The position numbers and the translations under genes are program-made. A model generated the notes under the pieces. The model was not told the origin of the DNA, searched no databases, and saw only the letters and a program-made list of their open reading frames with translations. Positions 15,959 through 23,045 of a stretch of DNA of 64,000 bases are shown one piece after another (position 1 is the first letter of the stretch; every line of letters begins with the position of its first letter). Origin of the DNA: a virus; the IMG/VR virus record IMGVR_UViG_3300042484_001840, positions 62,001 through 126,000 of that record. One strand, given 5' to 3'.

Positions 15959-16324
15959 ATGATCAACCAGAATAAGTGGACAACCCACATCACAGCACTC
16001 CGCTCATATGCGGAACGAACAGGAACTACGCGAGTCCCGCGGACTCATGTAGAAAATACAGAAACAGGTGAAGTGCGCCTCGGCGCTTGGGTGTCGTATG
16101 TTCGTCACCGCCAGCGCAAGGGACACTTGTCAGTTGTGCAGATTCAGGAACTTGCAACACTCCCGAATTGGCACTACGAACCACTGCCCGCAGGACGGAC
16201 AGGCGACTCTGCCCGTGACGCTCTCATTCAAGCACGGTCTGAAGATGGCGCACGAGTCCGTGAACTCTCACAAGAGTTTGGTCTTACTCGTCAGCGGATT
16301 CATCAAATTATTTCAGCCAAGTGA
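15959..16324 (+). CDS. Helicase-associated (HA) domain plus sigma-r4-type HTH protein
   Basis: 121 residues. N-terminal half matches the HA domain (W..HI.AL..YAERTG..RVP..H...GE.RLG.WVSYVR.R...G.L...Q...L..LP.W.Y.P). The C-terminal 35 residues (VRELSQEFGLTRQRIHQII) are a sigma-70 region-4-like HTH. Probably a DNA-binding regulator. Coupled to the TM gene that follows by a GTGA overlap. Confidence 0.72.
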   Translation: MINQNKWTTHITALRSYAERTGTTRVPRTHVENTETGEVRLGAWVSYVRHRQRKGHLSVVQIQELATLPNWHYEPLPAGRTGDSARDALIQARSEDGARVRELSQEFGLTRQRIHQIISAK

Positions 16325-16608
16325 ACAAGATGAATGAGTCATACGCCGAGTGGCAGAGAGAGTTTAGGAAGTCACAACAGGTGAAGCCGAAGAGTGAGAA
16401 AGTGAAACCAAAAGGTTTCGTACTGTTTCTCGCAATGATCTTCTACTCGCTCATAGTGTCTGTGATTTTTTTCGTTGTCGTCACTCTTGCCCTAAGTATT
16501 GCAGGGTGGTCAGACTTCCTGTCTGCTCGTGAAGTGTTCGGTATATGTTTTGGCATCTCTTCACTCAGGGGACTTGACAGAGTTTTCTACGGTAGGAATC
16601 CTTTTTAG
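16321..16608 (+). CDS. Small membrane protein
   Basis: 95 residues from GTG 16321 (coupled) or 92 from ATG 16330. Charged N-terminus, one strong hydrophobic segment (VLFLAMIFYSLIVSVIFFVV) with likely extension, then FGISSLRGLDRVFYG. Followed by a strong bidirectional terminator. Not recognised. Confidence 0.6.
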   Translation: MNKMNESYAEWQREFRKSQQVKPKSEKVKPKGFVLFLAMIFYSLIVSVIFFVVVTLALSIAGWSDFLSAREVFGICFGISSLRGLDRVFYGRNPF

Positions 16609-16615
16609 ATATAGC

Positions 16616-16651
16616 AAAGAGCGGTAGGTGATAAACACCTACCGCTCTTTT
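16616..16651. terminator. Bidirectional intrinsic terminator
   Basis: AAAGAGCGGTAGGTG (16616-16630) and CACCTACCGCTCTTT (16636-16650) form a perfect 15-bp stem with 5-nt loop and T/A runs on both sides, between convergent genes. Confidence 0.92.
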
Positions 16652-16694
16652 GTGAAGCAGAGAGGAAAGGACAAGTAACCCTCTGCTAAGAAAG

Positions 16695-18044
16695 TCAGTC
16701 GTCTAAGTTTCGTTCTTTCCAAACTGACGAGTTCTTGATTTCACCAACAGCGTTAGCCTTAAGTCTCTTGCCTTGCTTGACTTGTTTCAATGCCTTGATA
16801 GCACCTTCAACATCATTAACTTGGTGAATACTGTGCTTAATAACAAGGTTCGCACACTCATCAGTCAGGTTGGCAAAGTTATTGTCGCCCTTGCCATCGG
16901 TAACATAACCATCGCAAACCCAAATGAATGGTTCGCCTTGCTTACGCTTGGCTTGTGCGAAACGAATAGCAGGACCATCAACGCCGTTACCGCCGTTGCC
17001 AGTAGGAACTTTCTCAACAACCTTGCCTCGTTCTGCCATTACCCAAACATTCGGGATTTCCTCAGAACCAACTCGGTGAGAGTAACCAATGATTACGCAA
17101 CCGGGCGCTTCCTCAATAATCTCCCACAAGTTTTCTGTTTCCAAACGCATTGAACCTGATTGGTCAATAAGAACAACACCGCCTCGTCCCTTAGCACGAC
17201 GATCAAAAATGCGTCGCTCAGGGTCTGTCAACATTCGTCCAATGCGACGAGGGTTGCGACCAATGTTAGTAGCAACTCTTTTTCGTCCAAGGTTTCCGTC
17301 AACAGCACGAGGCTTTGGAAGTTCTAATTCAATGAGTCTAGCGAACGCACCAGCGCCTGATTTTGCAATGTTCTTGACATCAGGAATTTCCTCGTTACCA
17401 AACTCATCAGGAGTTCCATCGTTACCTTCAGGCTTTAGCAAACTTTCAAGAAGTCGTGCGATAGGAACGGTCAACTTGTTGAAACCTTGCGGTAGACCAT
17501 TCTCATCCGCCACCGTGGAAGCAACAGCAGGTGTTTTTTTCCATATCTTGGCGAGTGCTTTTTGCAATTCTCGTGCTTGCTTCTCAAACTCAGGATTCGT
17601 TGTCTTGAGTCCTCGTAAGAAGTTTGCACCAGCCTTAGTGCCAGCGACAGCAGGAAGGAAACGAACAACTCCGTTCCAATCTCCGTTCTCGCCAATGATT
17701 TTTCCTGTCTGCGATTCAGAACCGTCTGCTAGTGCGTCAATAGGGAAGCCCTGTTTTGCAACCAACATATTCACACGAAACTCCTCTGCCATCATAAGCA
17801 GGTCAGTTTCAATTCCTAGTGCCAGCATTGCTTCAGGATTCGTTGGCGAAACTTTTGCGTGCATAAGTTCGTGAGCACGAACGACACGAGAAGTGTCGTC
17901 AGCGCCGTACGGTACTCGCATTTTTGCCGCTCGCATTTCTGTCCAAGCGTCACCTCGCACGGGGTTGCCCTCTTGGACTTCCCACGCACGAGGCTCAATG
18001 TCACGCCTGTTGATAAATTCGGGCATTGCTTTCATAACCTGCAT
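16695..18044 (-). CDS. VWA-domain protein with N-terminal HExxH metallopeptidase-like domain
   Basis: 449 residues. HELMH at 58-62 within VVRAHELMHAKVSP is a zincin HExxH, as in the putative metallopeptidase domain (DUF2201_N type) that precedes VWA-like domains. A middle helical region follows. VVLIDQSGSM (MIDAS DxSxS, D294) starts the VWA domain, with VWVCDGYVTDG later. Directly downstream of a MoxR ATPase (one base apart), the usual partner of such VWA proteins in remodelling or metal insertion of target proteins. Confidence 0.85.
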   Translation of the reverse strand: MQVMKAMPEFINRRDIEPRAWEVQEGNPVRGDAWTEMRAAKMRVPYGADDTSRVVRAHELMHAKVSPTNPEAMLALGIETDLLMMAEEFRVNMLVAKQGFPIDALADGSESQTGKIIGENGDWNGVVRFLPAVAGTKAGANFLRGLKTTNPEFEKQARELQKALAKIWKKTPAVASTVADENGLPQGFNKLTVPIARLLESLLKPEGNDGTPDEFGNEEIPDVKNIAKSGAGAFARLIELELPKPRAVDGNLGRKRVATNIGRNPRRIGRMLTDPERRIFDRRAKGRGGVVLIDQSGSMRLETENLWEIIEEAPGCVIIGYSHRVGSEEIPNVWVMAERGKVVEKVPTGNGGNGVDGPAIRFAQAKRKQGEPFIWVCDGYVTDGKGDNNFANLTDECANLVIKHSIHQVNDVEGAIKALKQVKQGKRLKANAVGEIKNSSVWKERNLDD

Positions 18045-18045
18045 A

Positions 18046-18765
18046 TCAAGAAACTCCGTTCACTAAGATTGCGTCTAATACGGACTGATAGTGTTTTCCG
18101 AAAGTTAGGCGTGCCGCCTTCTCCACAGAAACTGTTTTGCGTAGAGTGTCAAACGCCATAAATGCTCGGATAGAGAAACGCCTATCCTTGTCAGCGTCAG
18201 CCGAAGCGGCCGCCGCTCCTCGCAAATCAGGCGAGAGCATTGTCAGAGCGTCAGGGTGAGGCGTGTTGATTCGCACAGCAACGGGAAAGCGGTCTTTGAG
18301 AGCCTGAGGCAACTCACGCATATCCTCAATGTTCGTGGTCATAAACACCGAGAAGCCTTTTTTCGGCTTCAAGATTCGTCCTGTCTCAGGATGTTCCCAA
18401 GAGGCAGATTCCTCACTGTCAAACATCGCAAGTAGTTGCGACATAACATCGCCTGACGCACGGTCAATTTCGTCAGCGACAACTCGTCCGCCGTTGATAC
18501 CGTCGCCTTGCCACGCCTTGATAACAGTGCCATCTTGCCATTTCCAAGTGCCATCGCCTGATGGCTTGAAGTGACCAGTAACATCGGCACTCGTCATATC
18601 CTCGTTACAGATAAGACGGTGAGCACCTGCCGAAACATTGCCAAATGTAAGACCAGCGAATGTTTTGCCCGTTCCTGGCGGTCCGAACAGAATTAGTTTG
18701 TTGATTCCTGAGTCAAGAATGTCGTTGACATCTTGCCAGCATTCGGGGAGATTAGTAGTAGTCAT
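18046..18765 (-). CDS. MoxR-type AAA+ ATPase
   Basis: 239 residues. Walker A GPPGTGKT (28-35), Walker B VVADEIDRAS (about 95-104), sensor TTN (FMTTNIEDMREL) and arginine-finger region QALKDRFPV. The insert DVTGHFKPSGDGTWKWQDGT before Walker B is the MoxR/dynein-clade type. Short for the clade, lacking a long C-terminal lid. Works with the adjacent zincin-VWA protein. Own promoter at 18807. Confidence 0.9.
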   Translation of the reverse strand: MTTTNLPECWQDVNDILDSGINKLILFGPPGTGKTFAGLTFGNVSAGAHRLICNEDMTSADVTGHFKPSGDGTWKWQDGTVIKAWQGDGINGGRVVADEIDRASGDVMSQLLAMFDSEESASWEHPETGRILKPKKGFSVFMTTNIEDMRELPQALKDRFPVAVRINTPHPDALTMLSPDLRGAAAASADADKDRRFSIRAFMAFDTLRKTVSVEKAARLTFGKHYQSVLDAILVNGVS

Positions 18766-18806
18766 AGTTTGTCCTTTGCTAGTAGCGGGTTTTCCCGTGT
18801 TTGATA

Positions 18807-18835
18807 AGTATACACCCTGTGTGTAGAAATTGCAA
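18807..18835 (-). promoter_or_regulatory. Shared-class promoter (MoxR-VWA operon)
   Basis: TTGCAA (18830-18835), 17-bp spacer with CTACAC, TATACT (18807-18812); leader with AAAGGA. Confidence 0.78.
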
Positions 18836-18874
18836 CTTTATTTCAGAAATTATTTGACATTTTTTTTAGAATGT

Positions 18875-18903
18875 AGTGGCAGGGAGATTTCCCCCCTGCC
18901 ACT
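18875..18903 (-). terminator. Hairpin terminator after 18910 gene
   Basis: AGTGGCAGGG and CCCTGCCACT form a 10-bp stem seven bases past the gene; no U-tract on the leftward strand. Confidence 0.65.
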
Positions 18904-18909
18904 CACTCA

Positions 18910-19308
18910 TCAGGCGACCTGAGAGATATTGACTACATTCTCAGTGTCGTTGGCGATTTCCGTGACTCGTACTTGGTCGTACTTAGTGACGGTAGTAATC
19001 GCCTCAGCAATATCGCTGGGGATAACGCCCAACTCAACGGCGGACTTGAATTTCTTACCGTCCACTTCAAGTTTGGTAACTTGCTTGAGAACGATAGGCG
19101 AGACAAGTTCGGTCAATGCCTTCAGGTTGTACTTGGGTCGCTCACCATTGACGATGAGAACCTTTTGTCCGTCCACGACATTGAAGTTGAGTCCCTTTTC
19201 AGCGTAGGCAAGTTTCAAGTCTGCCTCTGCTTGGGCTTTAGCCTTTTCAGCATTTTCCAATGCTTGCTTGGCATTCAAGTAGTTGAGAGTGATTTGTGTG
19301 AGATTCAT
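18910..19308 (-). CDS. Coiled-coil hypothetical protein (132 aa)
   Basis: N-terminal helix rich in Ala/Glu/Lys (AKQALENAEKAKAQAEADLKL), then a beta part (NVVDGQKVLIVNGERPKYNL). The Ala-rich coil resembles small phage scaffolds but nothing supports that here. Leader CACTACTGAAAGGGACAAA before ATG. Not recognised. Confidence 0.65.
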   Translation of the reverse strand: MNLTQITLNYLNAKQALENAEKAKAQAEADLKLAYAEKGLNFNVVDGQKVLIVNGERPKYNLKALTELVSPIVLKQVTKLEVDGKKFKSAVELGVIPSDIAEAITTVTKYDQVRVTEIANDTENVVNISQVA

Positions 19309-19339
19309 AATTTGTCCCTTTCAGTAGTGGTGTGTATTC

Positions 19340-19368
19340 ATTATACAGGTTGTGCGTAACAATTGCAA
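19340..19368 (-). promoter_or_regulatory. Shared-class promoter (19308 gene)
   Basis: TTGCAA (19363-19368), 17-bp spacer with TTACGCAC, TATAAT (19340-19345). Confidence 0.78.
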
Positions 19369-19387
19369 CCTTATTTCTAAATTATTT

Positions 19388-19615
19388 TCAGAATTCGTAT
19401 TCGTCGCCTGTTGATACCCAACAGATTTCGCCATCTTGAAAACCTTGGCGGTAAAGTTTGCCAAGAACAACAAGTAAGCCGTTAGAGATACTCCCCAACT
19501 TGCTTGTGATGTATTCCTCGGCGGTAGCGTCGGTACTAAACAACTCGTAATTAGTGGCAATGTAATCGCCGTGCATTTCTCCATAAAGAACCGCTTGAAA
19601 GAAATTCGTACTCAT
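19388..19615 (-). CDS. Hypothetical protein (75 aa)
   Basis: ATG 19615 in the shared leader (CTAACGAAGGGACAC). Mixed composition with FFQAVLYGEMHGDYIATNYELF and ICWVSTGDEYEF. Single-gene unit with its own promoter. Not recognised. Confidence 0.62.
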   Translation of the reverse strand: MSTNFFQAVLYGEMHGDYIATNYELFSTDATAEEYITSKLGSISNGLLVVLGKLYRQGFQDGEICWVSTGDEYEF

Positions 19616-19651
19616 ATTGTGTCCCTTCGTTAGTAATTGCTTGCGGAAATA

Positions 19652-19680
19652 AGTATATCAGGTGGGTGTATGAATTACAA
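19652..19680 (-). promoter_or_regulatory. Shared-class promoter (19615 gene)
   Basis: TTGTAA (19675-19680), 17-bp spacer with ATACACCC, TATACT (19652-19657). Confidence 0.8.
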
Positions 19681-19698
19681 CATTATTACTTAGATTTA

Positions 19699-19764
19699 TC
19701 AGATATTTTTCAGAACCATAGATAATGTTCCGAGTAGGTATAGACCAACGAATAAGAGTCCCAT
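19699..19764 (-). CDS. 21-aa single-TM micropeptide
   Basis: ATG 19764 to TGA 19699 encodes MGLLFVGLYLLGTLSMVLKNI, a single hydrophobic helix with a C-terminal Lys. It has a full promoter (19794-19822) and the leader CTACTACAGAAGGATT in the same geometry as neighbouring genes, which is the main reason to believe it is expressed. Confidence 0.5.
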   Translation of the reverse strand: MGLLFVGLYLLGTLSMVLKNI

Positions 19765-19793
19765 AGTAATCCTTCTGTAGTAGGTGAAATATA

Positions 19794-19822
19794 AGTATAC
19801 AGGTTGGGTGTAAGAATTACAA
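19794..19822 (-). promoter_or_regulatory. Shared-class promoter (19764 micropeptide)
   Basis: TTGTAA (19817-19822), TATACT (19794-19799), 17-bp spacer with TTACACCC and palindrome TGTAA-TTC-TTACA. Confidence 0.8.
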
Positions 19823-19880
19823 CCTTATTTATGTTACAGAATGATTACAATAATTGTAACAGAAATGTTATATTAAAATG

Positions 19881-19909
19881 TTGTATTTGTTACACAGAAG
19901 TGCTATACT
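19881..19909 (+). promoter_or_regulatory. Shared-class promoter (19948 gene)
   Basis: TTGTAT (19881-19886), 17-bp spacer with TTACACAG, TATACT (19904-19909); divergent from the micropeptide promoter. Confidence 0.8.
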
Positions 19910-19947
19910 TATATTCGTAAGTTACTACTACCGAAAAGGACAAAACT

Positions 19948-20145
19948 ATGGAAGCGAAATGTTGCGCCGATAAGCCGATGCTAGAAGTTTATGGTTACGA
20001 GGGTTGTGCGGATTGTTACGATAAATGGTGCGAGGGCGAACTTATCGCCTATGAAGATTTACGCCGTGCAGAGTTCGCAAACTCTTGGGTGATTGGTGGC
20101 GGTTACGCCTCAGACGCTGATCTCGCTTACGAACAGTTTGCGTGA
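19948..20145 (+). CDS. Cys-rich small protein (65 aa)
   Basis: ATG in leader CTACTACCGAAAAGGACAAAAC. Six Cys at the N-terminal half (KCCADK, GCADCYDKWCEG) suggest a zinc or Fe-S site, and the C-terminus is Ala/Tyr-rich. Not recognised. Confidence 0.65.
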   Translation: MEAKCCADKPMLEVYGYEGCADCYDKWCEGELIAYEDLRRAEFANSWVIGGGYASDADLAYEQFA

Positions 20146-20298
20146 TGGCGAGTCCCACTGCTGAAAGGCGGTGGGACAACCACTTAGTCCCGCTTGGGCA
20201 GTCTCATCCGCCACCGTCATTCATTGGGAGCGCGCGTGCGGGGCTATCTCGGTATACCCCACCCCTAAAGCCCCGTATCCCCCAAAAATTTCTGGGGG

Positions 20299-20330
20299 TT
20301 ATCCACAGGCTGGGGATAACCTGTGGATAA
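20299..20330. other. DnaA-box mini-cluster
   Basis: TTATCCACA at 20299 and inverted TGTGGATAA at 20322, facing each other. Confidence 0.7.
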
Positions 20331-20340
20331 CTTTGACCCG

Positions 20341-20517
20341 TCAGCAAGCCCCCTCACAATACTCGCAAGTGGTCTCGTCAACTTCGTGACAGCCATTCCA
20401 GCCTTCGTCAACTTTGTTGTTGTCGGCGCAATACTGTATGCGACACCAGTCAGAACAGAAAACAATTCTGTCAACGATGTCGCCACTCTTATCTTCAATC
20501 AAAAGTAGGTGAGCCAT
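20341..20517 (-). CDS. Cys-rich small protein (58 aa)
   Basis: ATG 20517 to TGA 20341. Leader CTACTACCGAAGGGACAAAATA and promoter at 20555-20583 support it. Starts MAHLLLIEDKSGDIVDRIVF, then CSDWC, QYC, GCHE and CEYCEGAC, a probable double zinc site (SDWC..C / CEYC). No conflict with other genes. Not recognised beyond that. Confidence 0.72.
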   Translation of the reverse strand: MAHLLLIEDKSGDIVDRIVFCSDWCRIQYCADNNKVDEGWNGCHEVDETTCEYCEGAC

Positions 20518-20554
20518 TATTTTGTCCCTTCGGTAGTAGTGCCTTACCTTATCT

Positions 20555-20583
20555 ATTATAGCAGGCGGGTGTAGAAATTACAA
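20555..20583 (-). promoter_or_regulatory. Shared-class promoter (20517 gene)
   Basis: TTGTAA (20578-20583), 17-bp spacer with CTACACCC, TATAAT (20555-20560). Confidence 0.8.
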
Positions 20584-20610
20584 CTCGATTTGTTAAATTT
20601 ATTTAGAACT

Positions 20611-20638
20611 TTGGGGGCGGACTTTCGCCCGCCCCCAA
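20611..20638 (-). terminator. Hairpin terminator after 20648 gene
   Basis: TTGGGGGCGG and CCGCCCCCAA form a 10-bp stem, loop 8 nt, ten bases past the stop. Confidence 0.7.
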
Positions 20639-20647
20639 CGCTCATGA

Positions 20648-20935
20648 TCAGGCTTCGCACTCGCAGTCGTAGTGGAGTTCTTCGCACCAACCGCAGTGGT
20701 CACGATCCCACTCTTCGTCTTCGTCTTCTTCGTCCTGAATGTCAAAAGACACCCAAGCCATGACGGTACGAAGCAAGTGGTCGTAATCGCCAGCAGTGGC
20801 GTTCTGAGTGAACTCAGCGATTACTTCCCGTGATACGCCGTGATTACGGAGCGCACCACAAACTCTTGCGATAATGCTGAACGCATTACCGTCCTGCCCG
20901 ACGAGCAGAACCGAAACTTCAGGATACTTAACCAT
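20648..20935 (-). CDS. Conserved actinophage protein (VSVLLVGQDGNAFSI type)
   Basis: 95 residues. The core LLVGQDGNAFSIIARVCGAL, SREVIAEF and GDYDHLLRTVMAWV recurs in many actinobacterial and phage small proteins of unknown function. The C-terminus is an acidic Glu/Asp run ending in HCGWCEELHYDCEC, a possible metal site. Own promoter. Confidence 0.78.
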   Translation of the reverse strand: MVKYPEVSVLLVGQDGNAFSIIARVCGALRNHGVSREVIAEFTQNATAGDYDHLLRTVMAWVSFDIQDEEDEDEEWDRDHCGWCEELHYDCECEA

Positions 20936-20973
20936 AATTTGTCCCTTCGTTAGTAGTTTTTCCTTACCTGATA

Positions 20974-21002
20974 AGTATAGCAGATAGGTGTAACAACTAC
21001 AC
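20974..21002 (-). promoter_or_regulatory. Shared-class promoter (20935 gene)
   Basis: GTGTAG (20997-21002), 17-bp spacer with TTACACC, TATACT (20974-20979). Confidence 0.72.
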
Positions 21003-21012
21003 CATTGTAGAG

Positions 21013-21028
21013 CGTGTCATTTGTCACA
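21013..21028. promoter_or_regulatory. CRP/GlxR-like palindrome between divergent promoters
   Basis: CGTGT-CATTTG-TCACA; the right half is exact and the left half differs by two bases from TGTGA-N6-TCACA. Centred between the -35 boxes of 20935 and 21109. Confidence 0.55.
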
Positions 21029-21048
21029 TAAGATTTATTCGTAAAAGT

Positions 21049-21077
21049 GTGTAAATGCTACACCCACCTGCTATAAT
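21049..21077 (+). promoter_or_regulatory. Shared-class promoter (21109 gene)
   Basis: GTGTAA (21049-21054), 17-bp spacer with CTACACCC, TATAAT (21072-21077). Confidence 0.78.
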
Positions 21078-21108
21078 ATATATATCACCTACTACGAAAG
21101 GAAAAAAT

Positions 21109-21441
21109 ATGATTTGGAAAGCAAAAGCCTCCGACATTATTGACCACCTTGTTTACTCAGGGGCAGACACCTATGAGTGGTATCACGAACTCACCGAAAC
21201 CAAAGACGGACAAATTGTCTGTACGATGGAAACGGGCGAGTACGACGATGAGTCTGAACCGTTGACAGCGAGTGTTGCGTTCTCCCCCACTCACGCCTTG
21301 ACAGTCGCCAATGCGATTATCAAGGGACAGGGAGCGGGTTGGCGCACCGTTCAGTCAGCAGTCGCTAATGACGACTTTGACTCCGATGCCGCGGACATCG
21401 TTCTCCAGCACATCGTGCTGAGCGACTTGGTGTTCGGCTGA
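21109..21441 (+). CDS. Hypothetical protein (110 aa)
   Basis: Start ATG 21109 after CTACTACGAAAGGAAAAA; the frame upstream is promoter. MIWKAKASDIIDHLVYSG, then ETGEYDDESEPLTASV and ALTVANAIIKGQG. Acidic overall. A G-rich hairpin follows. Not recognised. Confidence 0.68.
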   Translation: MIWKAKASDIIDHLVYSGADTYEWYHELTETKDGQIVCTMETGEYDDESEPLTASVAFSPTHALTVANAIIKGQGAGWRTVQSAVANDDFDSDAADIVLQHIVLSDLVFG

Positions 21442-21452
21442 GACTTCAGGGC

Positions 21453-21472
21453 GGGGGAGGGAAACCTCCCCC
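21453..21472 (+). terminator. Hairpin after 21109 gene
   Basis: GGGGGAGG-GAAA-CCTCCCCC, a tight GNRA-type tetraloop stem without U-tract. Confidence 0.65.
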
Positions 21473-21479
21473 AAGACCC

Positions 21480-21523
21480 TGTGGATAACCTTTTCCACAG
21501 CCTGTGGATAACCCTGTGGATAA
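21480..21523. other. DnaA-box mini-cluster
   Basis: TGTGGATAA at 21480, 21503 and 21515 plus TTTTCCACA at 21491, four boxes in 44 bp. Confidence 0.75.
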
Positions 21524-21631
21524 CTTTCCCGATAGCCCCGTATACAAAGTGCGGGTGCGGGACTGTCACGATAAATAGTCGTGGAAATTCTTGAATTGAA
21601 AAAACGGGAAGCGGGGCTAACAAACTAAATA

Positions 21632-21650
21632 GCAGGGGTCAAGCCCCTGC
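21632..21650 (-). terminator. Terminator hairpin enclosing the stop codon of 21806 gene
   Basis: GCAGGGG and CCCCTGC stem; the loop contains the TGA stop. Confidence 0.65.
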
Positions 21651-21806
21651 CACACTAGTCACTCGGTCCACGAGAACCCGCAAATCCAACAGAATGTCTG
21701 TCATTTTGCCCGCCTCGGCAATACTGACTCCCCGCAAATCACGGAGAGTCTCGTCAATGAGGTTATATATTTCCTCGGTTGGCGTGAGTAAATTTAACTG
21801 ACTCAT
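21639..21806 (-). CDS. Hypothetical protein (55 aa)
   Basis: ATG 21806 overlaps the stop of the DUF3846 gene (ATGA). Helical: LTPTEEIYNLIDETLRDLRG then AEAGKMTDILLDLRVLVDRV. Its TGA falls in the loop of the hairpin GCAGGGG...CCCCTGC at 21632-21650. Not recognised. Confidence 0.65.
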   Translation of the reverse strand: MSQLNLLTPTEEIYNLIDETLRDLRGVSIAEAGKMTDILLDLRVLVDRVTSVAGA

Positions 21807-22195
21807 ACTGTCGCCCCTTCCTTGATCTTGGCTAGTTGTTCGGCACGAATTGCGTTTACTTCCTCGGCTGAGAATACCTTACCGAACACGCTCAACATGG
21901 TACGAATGTCGTCGTCCACGCCCGTAGTGTTACCTTCCTCGTCGTACCCTGCGATAACAGCAGGTCCGACAAGTCGGTAACCTTCGCCAGCCAAAGTAGA
22001 AGCGAACTCGTTTAAGGCGAAGTCAGAACGGAATAAACCTTCCTCGTTCAACCACAAGTCAAGACCGTTCACCAATTGAACGCTCTCAATGAGTCCCTGA
22101 ACGAGACTCTGGAGAAACTCCAAAGACTTTTGACCTTCGGGCTTCTGAACAATGTACGGCGAACCGTCTAAATCGTTGATGTAAATGACTTGCAT
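21803..22195 (-). CDS. DUF3846-type protein
   Basis: 130 residues. FLQSLVQGLIESVQLVNGLDLWLNEEG and GEGYRLVGPAVIAGYDEEG match the DUF3846 pattern (LQ.LV.G.IE.V......D.W.NEEG ... GPAVI.G), small ubiquitous phage and plasmid proteins of unknown role. Start in leader CTACTACGAAAGGGACTAATT. Confidence 0.82.
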   Translation of the reverse strand: MQVIYINDLDGSPYIVQKPEGQKSLEFLQSLVQGLIESVQLVNGLDLWLNEEGLFRSDFALNEFASTLAGEGYRLVGPAVIAGYDEEGNTTGVDDDIRTMLSVFGKVFSAEEVNAIRAEQLAKIKEGATV

Positions 22196-22225
22196 AATTA
22201 GTCCCTTTCGTAGTAGTGTTTATAT

Positions 22226-22268
22226 ATTATAGCCTTGTGGGGCAGGAAAGTCAAATCCTGCCCCACAA
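22226..22268 (-). promoter_or_regulatory. Fused terminator-promoter upstream of 22195
   Basis: The clearest case: stem TTGTGGGGCAGGA / TCCTGCCCCACAA (13 bp, 22235-22268) has -35 TTGACT (22249-22254) in its loop, and its other arm is most of the 17-bp spacer before TATAAT (22226-22231). Confidence 0.82.
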
Positions 22269-22287
22269 TTATTTCATTTCTTTAGGC

Positions 22288-22476
22288 TCAGACCGTGACC
22301 TTGCGTGCCTTGCGTCGCGCGCGGACATTGCGGATCTCTGCGCGAAGTGATGCGGTGAGTCCAGCCTTGATCCAAATGGCGGTTATCAAAGAAGCGTTGA
22401 TCATAACCAGCAAGCCTCTGATGACTTCCAAAGTGTAATCCGAGAGAGTGAAGTTGATAGTGTATTGAGCAATCAT
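22288..22476 (-). CDS. Small membrane protein (62 aa)
   Basis: A hydrophobic helix (VIRGLLVMINASLITAIWI) after a short polar start and before a very basic tail (RAEIRNVRARRKARKVTV). Typical one-TM phage membrane protein. Leader CTACTACGAAAGGCAC. Not recognised. Confidence 0.65.
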   Translation of the reverse strand: MIAQYTINFTLSDYTLEVIRGLLVMINASLITAIWIKAGLTASLRAEIRNVRARRKARKVTV

Positions 22477-22505
22477 TTTGTGCCTTTCGTAGTAGGTATG
22501 AGATA

Positions 22506-22534
22506 AGTATAGCGACTTTGTGTAACTTTTACAA
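22506..22534 (-). promoter_or_regulatory. Shared-class promoter (22476 gene)
   Basis: TTGTAA (22529-22534), 17-bp spacer with TTACAC, TATACT (22506-22511). Confidence 0.8.
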
Positions 22535-22544
22535 CCTTCTAGTA

Positions 22545-22560
22545 AGTGTCATTTGTCACA
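22545..22560. promoter_or_regulatory. CRP/GlxR-like palindrome between divergent promoters
   Basis: AGTGT-CATTTG-TCACA, midway between the -35 boxes of 22476 and 22631. Confidence 0.55.
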
Positions 22561-22570
22561 CTACTCAATG

Positions 22571-22599
22571 TTGTAATTTCTACACAGACTCGCTATAAT
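22571..22599 (+). promoter_or_regulatory. Shared-class promoter (22631 gene)
   Basis: TTGTAA (22571-22576), 17-bp spacer with CTACAC, TATAAT (22594-22599). Confidence 0.8.
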
Positions 22600-22630
22600 A
22601 TACTTGTACACAACTACTAAAGGAGAAAAT

Positions 22631-22864
22631 ATGCTCAGCACCAAAATTGGAAATAGTGACTGGTACTTCGTTCTCAACAACGGAGCGACTCGCAAGTTCT
22701 CAGTTCAGTTTCTCGGCAGACGACGAGGAGACGACAAGCGAGACATCGTGACATTCCGTGAAGGTGCGCCACACTACGAGGCGTACACGACCGAGACGGG
22801 CAAAGCAATTCCGAAGTTTGTCGCAAAAGCAATTTGGGAAGCAATGGAAAAGTCCCCCGCCTGA
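22631..22864 (+). CDS. Hypothetical protein (77 aa)
   Basis: ATG 22631 after ACTAAAGGAGAAAAT. Basic N-terminal beta half (WYFVLNNGATRKFSVQFLG, RRRGDDKRD) and helical C-terminus (KFVAKAIWEAMEK). The stop lies in the loop of a strong hairpin. Not recognised. Confidence 0.68.
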   Translation: MLSTKIGNSDWYFVLNNGATRKFSVQFLGRRRGDDKRDIVTFREGAPHYEAYTTETGKAIPKFVAKAIWEAMEKSPA

Positions 22865-22875
22865 CAAGCGGGGGA
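22853..22875 (+). terminator. Terminator hairpin enclosing the stop codon of 22631 gene
   Basis: TCCCCCGC and GCGGGGGA pair across loop CTGACAA, which contains the TGA stop (22862-22864). Confidence 0.75.
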
Positions 22876-23045
22876 AACCCTTTAGCCCCGTTGGATATAT
22901 GCGTGCGTGGAAAGTTTTGACGCTTCTCTTCCGCCACCGTCAATAGTAGGGAACACAGGGGCGGGGCTGTCACCCCTAAATAGGGGTGTTCAGGGGGCGT
23001 ACCTCACGATACGCCCCCTTCGGGTGGCCAAACTCGCCACTCGCC

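Noticed and set aside
17089-17874. Rightward 261-aa frame
   Set aside because: Antisense shadow of the VWA gene, which has HExxH, MIDAS and a partner; the shadow has no recognisable domain or promoter.
20142-20498. Overlapping rightward and leftward frames of 60-77 aa
   Set aside because: They conflict with the Cys-rich gene 20341-20517 that has a full cassette; they lack RBS.
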